Of a stretch of DNA of 64,000 bases, positions 57,901 through 64,000 are shown piece by piece. The DNA is taken from positions 96,437,565 to 96,501,564 of the forward strand of contig CM050451.1 in the NCBI GenBank assembly GCA_027563935.2, in the 5' to 3' direction. The stretch is from Costus lasius (taxonomy: Eukaryota > Streptophyta > Magnoliopsida > Zingiberales > Costaceae). Below the pieces are notes generated by a model, which saw nothing but the letters and a program-made list of their open reading frames with translations, was not told the origin of the DNA and did no database searches. The position numbers and the translations under genes are program-made. Numbering within the stretch: the first letter of the stretch is position 1; every line of letters begins with the position of its first letter.

Positions 57901-59151
57901 AAGGACAACGGCCGGGAAGGTAGGTCGTCCAGGGAAGAAGACGGCGGCTGGCGAGCGGAGCGGAGAAGAAAAATGCTACTATGATCACCATGGAGCTTGA
58001 AGAGGAAGAAGAGGGGGGAGGATGTAGGTTGGGTCATCTGCAATCGACACCATGTGGGTTGTGGAAGTGGGTTTGGAGAAGAGCGATCGCTGGTGATGCT
58101 AGCCTTGGGTTTGGGTGTGGGATGCCAGTGAAGGAAGAGGGGGTCGGTGGGAAAGGAGAAGGGTGAGAAAGTTGGAGTGGAAGAAGAAGATGGCAAAGAA
58201 GGAGTTGATGCGAGCTCGATATGTTCCGGAGGAGGACACGGAAAAAATAGAGATGATGCGTGGAAACTAACCTCTTTGTTGCTCGTGTGAAGGACAACGG
58301 CCGGGAAGGTAGGTCGTCCAGGGAAGAAGACGGTGGCTGGCGAGCGGAGTGGAGAAGAAAAATGCTGCTGTCGTCACCATGGAGCTTGAAGAGGAAGAAG
58401 AGGAGGAGGATGTAGGTTGGGCCATCTACAATCGACACCATGTGGGTTGTGGATGTGGGTTTTGTGAGAAGGGGTCGCTGGTGATGCTAGCCTAGGGTTT
58501 GGGTGTGGGATGCCAGTGAAGGAAGAGGGGGTTGGTGGGAAAGGAGAAGGGCGAGAATGTTGGAGTGGAAGAAGAAGATGGCGAAGAAGGAGTTGATGCG
58601 AGCTTGACTTGTTCCAGAGGAAGACACGGCGAAAAATAGAGATGATGCGTGGGAACTAACCTCTTTGTTGCTCGTGTGAAGGACAACAGCCGGGAAGGTA
58701 GGTCGTCTAGGGAAGAAGACGGCAGTTGGCGAGCGGAGCGAAGAAGAAAAATGCTGTTGTCATCACTATGGAGCTTGATGAGAAAGAAGAGGGGGAGGAT
58801 GTAGGTTGGGCCATCTGCAATCGACACCATGTGGGTTGTGGATGTGGGTTTGGAGAAGAGGGGGTCGCTGGTGATGCTATCCTAGGGTTTGGGTGTGGGA
58901 TGCCAGTGAAGGAAGAGGGGGTCGGTGGGAAAGTAGAAGGGCGAGAATGTTGGAGTGGAAGAAGAAGATGGCGAAGAACGAGTTGATGCGAGCTCGACAT
59001 GTTCAGGAGGAAGACACGGCAAAAAATAGAGATGATGCATGGAAACTAACCTCTTTGTTGCTCGTGTGAAAGACAACGGCCGGGAAGGTAGGTCGTCCAA
59101 GATGAAGCCGGCGGCTGGCGAGTGGAGCAGAGGAGAAAATTGCTGCTGTCG
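48985..59151. repeat. 390-bp satellite, block 5 (26 monomers)
   Basis: The longest block, with landmarks from 49059 to 58769 at 370-395 bp spacing. First five bases are the AAAGA target copy. Two near-identical neighbours with GCGGATCGG and CAATCGACCCATG occur at 51356-51700 and 51745-52080. The 52173 monomer lacks GATGCTAGCC; the 55671 monomer lacks 12 bp of the homopurine run. A minus-strand frame stays open for 380 codons (51864-53006) across almost three monomers. The array ends at TGCTGCTGTCG, 59151, the phase at which block 1 begins. Confidence 0.9.
56829..57600. repeat. Segment transferred from the block 2 repeat
   Basis: 56868-57080 matches 11738-11950 over about 200 bp with no difference that I can see, and 57085-57320 matches 8034-8270 with one difference. 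The switch occurs within one monomer near 57080. Subfamily B traits (CACCATGCTG, TTGCTAGTGTGAAG) appear in block 5 only here. Confidence 0.75.
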
Positions 59152-59989
59152 ACGAATAGGCGTGAAAATAGGGCTCGGTTGTGTGGATCATAAAACAGCT
59201 GAAAACACAACTCAAATCTATCGTCTAATTCGTCCATTGATTTCCATCCTCTCTAATAAACAGTAAAAAAATATCTTTTTCATCCTTTCCATCCCGGTAA
59301 ATAGGGTGTCAGGGCAAAAACGTGCAATGCTTGGCTTTTCGCCCGATCCGGGCAGAACCATTTTGAAGAAAAAGTTGATTAACTTGCTTTTCCCTCTATT
59401 TTTTCTTTTATAATTTTTTATCCACCCTATTGAACACATAAAAATATTATTCCTTCCTTGTTTCTTCTTTTCCCTCCCCCTTTTCTCCCTATTAAACATA
59501 GTATTAAGGCAATGTCTGATCTCATTGCCATTTGCCCCAGAAGGTTCCATTTCTACACCGGTTCGTATTCTATTTTTTCCTTGGTTGTAGTTGTAGCAGC
59601 CCTCTTCCCTGCTTCCCCTCCTTTTTCTGAAGCTTAAGATTTAATAAAGGCATTCCTTCTTTTATATACGTGTAATAATAATAATAATAATTTATAAATA
59701 ATATTTTATATTTATAGTCTAATATCCTAACTCTTTACCCTAAGTATATCGAATTTTGTTTAGATAATCGGGAATATAATATATAATTTAATTGGGTTAA
59801 TAATAAGTCAAGTATTTATAAGGTTCGTATAGTTAACGAGTAATTAAAATTTTATTAGGGTCGGGTTCAAGTATGGATTTTGAAAAATATTCTAGTAGAT
59901 AATTGGATGAGTAGTATGATACTTGTTTAGGTTTGGATATAAGTAGGGCAAAAACAGTAGCCTTACCCGCCATTCCTATGAACATTCAC
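59152..59989. other. AT-rich flank right of the array
   Basis: No gene supported. A 110-codon minus-strand frame (59218-59550) is Lys/Arg-rich with no recognised domain. 59668-59690 is an AAT microsatellite. Confidence 0.45.
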
Positions 59990-61250
59990 AAGTTTTTTTT
60001 GTGTATAATTATTATCAAACCATTTCAAGATCAATAATTGTTCCTAAATTTTCTACTAAATTAGATAAATATTCATTAAGTCATTTCAAGCCAAATATTT
60101 ATTCTATATCGAATTAGATGAATATTCCTTATATCGAATATTTATCACATTGCTAGCTAATTATTATCAAGCCATTTTCTTGCCAATAATTATTCCCAAA
60201 CTCTATTATTTACCAAATTTTAAATATTCACAAACCATGAAAGTCTAATGTTTATTAAAATTTAAATATTCACAAGTTATCAATGCTGAATATTTGCCAA
60301 AATTCAACTATTCACAAATTTATCAAATTCAAATCCAAATATTTACAAACTATTAGGATCAAATATTTGTCAAATCTAAATCCAAACATTCACATGCCAT
60401 CATGGCCCAATATTTGTCAAATCCAAATCCAAATTCAAATATTCACAAACTATCAAGGCTAAATATTTGTCAAATTCAAATCCAATTATCAAGGCGGGAT
60501 ATTTGTCAAATCCATATCCAAATATTCGCAAGTCATAAAGGCTGAATATTTATCAAATTCAAATCTAAATATTCACAAGCCATCAAGGTTAATATTTGTT
60601 AAAATTCAAATATTCACAACCCATAAAGTCAAGAGTCAAATATTTGCCAAAATTTAAACATTAATAAGCCATCAAGGCCAAATATTTACCAAACCATCAT
60701 GACAACATATTTAGCAAATTCAAATTTAAATATTCACAAGCCCTTAAAAGTCATGATATTTACCAAATTTAAATATCTACAAGCTCTTAAATTTTCAATT
60801 ATTCATCAAATTCATATATTCATAAGCCCTCAAAACACAGATATTCATCAAATTCAAATATCTATAAGCCCTTGAAATGTCATACATTTACCAAATTCAA
60901 ATATCCATAAACCCTCAAAATGCTGGTTATTTATCAAATTCAAATATTTGTAAGCCCTGCAAAAGATGGATATTTATCAAATTCAAATATCCATAAGCCT
61001 TCTAAAAGTCAGATATTTATCAAAATCAAATATCCACAAGCTCTCAAAAGGTCATATATTAATCAAGTTCAAATAACCACAATCTTATAAATGTTTGATA
61101 TTTATCAAATTCAAATATTTACAAATCATTCAAAAAGTTGAGTATTTACCAAATTGAAATATTCACATGTCATTAAAGGTGAATATTTGCCAAATTTAAG
61201 TATTTCAATTTCCCCAAAAGCTCAAATGTTTGTCATCAAGTCAACTCTTG
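59990..61250. repeat. Minisatellite B, AT-rich about 41-48 bp unit
   Basis: About 25-30 degenerate units of the form CATCAAGGCC, AATATTTGCCAAATTCAAATATTCACAA (written here in two parts). The units align with minisatellite A: AAGGCC, then AT-rich, then CCAAAT, then TCAAAT, then CCAA/CACAA. B is more diverged and AT-shifted, as expected of cytosine deamination in an old methylated repeat. Confidence 0.7.
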
Positions 61251-61344
61251 GCTAGTGTGGATTATTTTCATATCCTATACCAAAGTCCTATAACAAGCCA
61301 TGTTATGGCCAAATATTTATAAATTATATTATTTTTAATTATGT

Positions 61345-61475
61345 GTCATTTATTATATATCTCTTAATAAAGGTACTCTAATTTAATTTCGAAAGTAACT
61401 AATAATAAATGCTTATTCGTTGAAAGCTAACACTCACTAAACAAAAAATCCTTATGATTATAAGGTGAATTTGAT
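61345..61475. repeat. Tail block B
   Basis: Diverged copy of 4430-4550 in the same orientation and the same position after its minisatellite. ATCTCTTAAT, CTAAACAAAAA and TAAGGTGAATTT are conserved in order. Confidence 0.6.
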
Positions 61476-61499
61476 ACATTCCCACTGAGTTCATCGTAT

Positions 61500-62094
61500 C
61501 TATTCATACACTTAAACTCAACCATTTTTTACCCCCACATCTGTCAACAAAAATAATTAGATTGTTATAAGAAATAATCAAGTTGTTAACAAAAAAAAAT
61601 CAAATTCATTTGAAATAGAACTACTAACATTAAATTAATTTTTGCCAAAGTTGGTTAGAGGGCTATTTATAATTTTCAGAATAAATAAAATTTTAATCAT
61701 ATGAAAACAATAAAAATGAAATAAATAAAAGAGAGATTAGAATTTTAGAATATGGAGGCACGTAGTTGCAAGTCTTCTTAGATGGAACATCTTAGAATAT
61801 AACCAGTGTTGTACCACTTCCTACAAGACAATCGTAGAGATGATGACAAGTATTCTTTTGATAATGAGCAATAAAGCGAAAGCTCGAAGAATAACATAGA
61901 AGAAGAGTAAAAAACATTCGTCGATGTGTTTTAGCAAAGGATTAACATAATGTTTCCTTGAAGGGGTATATGGAAAGATTGATTGGATTAGTGTTTTATC
62001 CATTGTTTCCGTAAAGAAGCAAATAAAGGTGTGGAAAATTGAAGGGGGCAAAAAGTGAATTGATCCCTCGTTTGGTCATCCTCCCAAATCAAGG
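61500..62094. other. AT-rich stretch, nothing recognised
   Basis: AT-rich DNA without coding, RNA or repeat structure I can support. The minus-strand frame 61821-62051 looks accidental. Confidence 0.4.
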
Positions 62095-62700
62095 GGATAA
62101 GGCGACAGATGAAATTGCAGCCACTCTCCTCACTGCTCTCGAAGTTGACGAAGAAACTCTCGAAGCTCGTCCTCTCCCAGCCGCTCTCCTCGCCCCGAAG
62201 CTCGCCCTCCCTCCTCGCCCGTTAGCCGCTCGCCCTCCTCACCCCTCCAGCCGCTCGCCCTCCTCGCTCTTCGCCGCTCGCCCTCCTCGCCGTCAGCCGG
62301 GGCTTTGTTCAGTGGACACTTCGATCTATTCGCCATCGCCAGCTTGCGTGCTCGCGATGATGAAGAGGGCTGATGAAGAGGGCGAACGGATTCTTTGTCA
62401 CCTCCGCCGCCATTGTTAGGGAAAGCCGCATCGCCTTCTTTGTCACCTCCTGTCGGAGGAGCTCGCCCGCGCGAAGGATGGCGGAGGAAGACTTGCAAAT
62501 GAGGGCGGCTGTGAGGCACGTCGTCGCTCCCACGGAGCCGCCCACTGCCCCCTGACTCTTGCACGTACTCCTGTTGGAGAAGCTCACCCACGCAGAGGAT
62601 GCCATCTCCCCGGCGGAGGAGGATGTGCGGATGAGGGCGGCAGTAATGGACGAGCTAGCGCTAACTCACGAAGCCGGAGCCCGGGTGGGACACGTGACTC
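62095..62700. other. GC-rich island with internal duplication
   Basis: An abrupt GC-rich patch in AT-rich surroundings. 62165-62300 repeats CGCTCGCCCTCCTCGC-like words. Two related segments follow: 62448-62540 and 62570-62675, both encoding an AEED..MRAAV peptide on the plus strand (MAEEDLQMRAAV and PAEEDVRMRAAV in their best frames). Frames exist on both strands (62039-62419 plus, 62130-62591 minus), but none has a recognisable domain. It could be a 5' exon fragment of a gene carried here, or a CpG-rich promoter relic. Confidence 0.35.
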
Positions 62701-63113
62701 TCACGTGATCCCTCTCGATGGATGATAGTTTTGTTCCCTGTGGATTAACAGTCCGTCCCCTCACCTTATACATCCTTTCACGGAAACATACTGTAAATGT
62801 CATTTTATAAGCATGTTCCAGTGGTAAAAAAATTAATCTCGATGGCTCAAATTTTTTTTTTCATTCCTTTCATCGTCCATTAGAACATGTTTTTCAATTA
62901 ATTCAAGTGGATGGAGTAGACAACTTACCAATATTTTGTTATTCTTTTCCTTATTAATGCATCTGTTCCAAAATTTGACATTTTTTCAAATGTTTCTCAT
63001 ATTCAGAGTCCATCTAGATATGTCCTTGAATTTTGGAAAGTATTTCTAAAAGTTAGCAGTCATGATAGTTTAAGTCAATTTTATAAATCCAATAGCTTTC
63101 TATTATGAAAACC
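62701..63113. other. AT-rich stretch, nothing recognised
   Basis: No coding or repeat signal that I can support; it would be 3' to the minus-strand exon at 63114-63278. Confidence 0.4.
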
Positions 63114-63278
63114 CTAGTGTGCTACTTTGTTTGGCTTTGACGATTGAGGATCAGGTATATTGATATCAGTAGTAGTTAGAAGCTGATTAATGCTAGCATG
63201 TCTGGCTCGAGTAGAAATTCTGTCTATTTGAGAAACATCTGCAGGCGCTGTAGGAACGTCACAAGAAAAGTCTTGCAC
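63114..63278 (-). CDS. Terminal exon of an unidentified minus-strand gene
   Basis: 54 codons plus TAG (63116-63114), preceded at 63279-63280 by an AG acceptor and an in-frame TAG, as expected at an intron edge. The peptide starts VQDFSCDVPTAPADVSQIDR, then ISTRARHASINQLLTTTDIN, then IPDPQSSKPNKVAH. Its ordinary composition in an AT-rich setting argues for real coding. An upstream exon may lie at about 63330-63430 (CVKSDTNLNEYENDAHAFVI). I do not recognise the family. The DUF241 promoter lies just beyond, so this gene is short, spliced across it or truncated. Confidence 0.38.
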   Translation of the reverse strand: MQDFSCDVPTAPADVSQIDRISTRARHASINQLLTTTDINIPDPQSSKPNKVAH

Positions 63279-63590
63279 CTATCACCGGATTAATAATTTA
63301 GCATACTACTCCAAGACAATAAGCATCAAAGAAGACACCCGTGCAACAACAATGTCTACTAAAATAACAAATGCATGAGCATCATTCTCATATTCATTCA
63401 GATTTGTATCAGACTTAACACAATCATATGGAATTAGAGAAAAAAAGAAAGATCTGTCGGCAGGAGTTATACAGGCCAGACTTTGTAAACCAAAACATAA
63501 GTGTTGTGTATGTAATAGCCCGGTTTAGCCTCATATCAAAAATAAAATTTCATAAACTTTGATTGCTCATTAGCAGGTCTAAATATGCAT

Positions 63591-63660
63591 AACTTAGTTC
63601 AGCAAGATTCCATGTGTCTCCTTTTCTCCTTTGTTACATGTTGTTGTTATCAATATATAA
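63591..63660 (+). promoter_or_regulatory. Promoter of the DUF241 gene
   Basis: TATATAA at 63654-63660 followed by AGAGACAGAG, 86 bp before the ATG, giving a predicted leader of roughly 55 bases. The preceding block (AACTTAGTTCAGCAAGATTC) is the one echoed at the left edge of the window. Confidence 0.65.
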
Positions 63661-63745
63661 AGAGACAGAGAAGGAGAAGAGGCAACTCAATCCTCCACTT
63701 GTTCAATCCAAGGACTTTGCAAGAGCTTAAAAGAAAGAAGCGAAA

Positions 63746-64000
63746 ATGAGTAGCTACGCAGTGAATGAGAAGGCCTTCTTCCATGTTCGTTCTATCAGCC
63801 TGCCACCTCAAACTCATCCTACTACGCTCAGGGTCGAAGAACAGCTGCACATAATAAAGGCATCTTTGGAATTGTCGTCTTCCAAGACATCCTCAATGAA
63901 GATGGAGACCATCTGCAGCGGATTGCGATATCTCTCTGAACTCTATGACAGCATCGAAGATCTTCTTCAGCTTCCAAGCATCCAGCAAGGAATACTGCGA
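63746..64000 (+). CDS. DUF241 (BPS1-like) protein, 5' part, runs off the window
   Basis: The first 85 codons from the first ATG after a good TATA box, open to the window end. The start MSSYAVNEKAFFHVRSISLP, then HP at residues 23-24 and VEEQL at 30-34, a Ser/Lys linker, and LSELYDSIEDLLQLPSIQQ near 66-84 are the N-terminal hallmarks of the plant DUF241 family (PF03087). Members are usually about 280-300 residues, intronless, and often in tandem clusters; BPS1 affects shoot and root signalling, but most members have no known biochemical function. No signal peptide is seen. No break is visible in this part. Confidence 0.88.
   Translation, partial: MSSYAVNEKAFFHVRSISLPPQTHPTTLRVEEQLHIIKASLELSSSKTSSMKMETICSGLRYLSELYDSIEDLLQLPSIQQGILR

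Noticed and set aside
4605..59100. Dozens of open frames of 60-380 codons on both strands in the satellite blocks
   Set aside because: They repeat with the monomer, overlap on both strands, and are Ser/Pro-rich or Glu/Gly-rich as expected from a purine-rich strand. They contain no recognised domain.
59218..59550. 110-codon minus-strand frame
   Set aside because: Lys/Arg-rich translation of AT-rich DNA, with no domain, no good start context and no homolog that I recognise.
62039..62591. Frames of 126 (plus) and 153 (minus) codons in the GC-rich island as genes
   Set aside because: Both are Pro/Ala/Arg or Gly/Glu/Arg simple-sequence translations that overlap each other. A coding relic is possible, but neither frame is convincing.

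Overview
The window is nuclear plant DNA, probably from an angiosperm with a large, repeat-rich genome. The evidence is plant Angela/BARE-like Copia and Athila-type Gypsy elements with plant primer-binding sites, and a DUF241 (BPS1-like) gene start at the right edge. I cannot name the species. Conventional gene content is very low: one confident gene (63746 to the window end, cut off) plus three exon-like minus-strand pieces (1285-1402, 2299-2604, 63114-63278) of unknown identity.

Layout. 1-4591 is AT-rich flank with promoter-like fragments, weak exons and a 41-43 bp minisatellite. 4592-59151 is dominated by one tandem satellite with a monomer near 390 bp. I count about 55 monomers (about 21.4 kb) in five blocks: 4592-6209, 7837-12216, 14018-16128, 35455-38540 and 48990-59151. 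The array starts and stops at almost the same monomer phase. Its first half shows a seven-monomer higher-order repeat.

Four insertions separate the blocks: a solo LTR (6210-7831, target duplication CAACA), an LTR-like element (12217-14012, GGGAT), a degenerate Copia element (16138-35454, no target duplication) and an Athila-type element (38541-48984, GAAGA/AAAGA). The degenerate Copia carries two nested insertions: a solo Athila/Tat-like LTR in its leader (21103-22607, AAGGC) and a young full-length Copia in its 5' LTR (26053-35190, CTCAT). Removing the insertions in order restores a continuous array.

59152-64000 is AT-rich flank with a second, diverged copy of the minisatellite plus tail seen at the left, a GC-rich island (62095-62700), a minus-strand terminal exon, and the promoter and first 85 codons of the DUF241 gene.

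The genes do not form a pathway; the region is a satellite island shaped by amplification, exchange and nested retrotransposition. The observations most worth follow-up are (1) five hairpins in the Athila LTR that keep a GCACGAAAGTG apical loop on the RNA strand while their stems differ, (2) a Copia insertion with 13 bp matching its primer-binding site outside its 3' LTR and no target duplication, and (3) an Athila derivative with gag, protease and ORF-1 but no reverse transcriptase or integrase.
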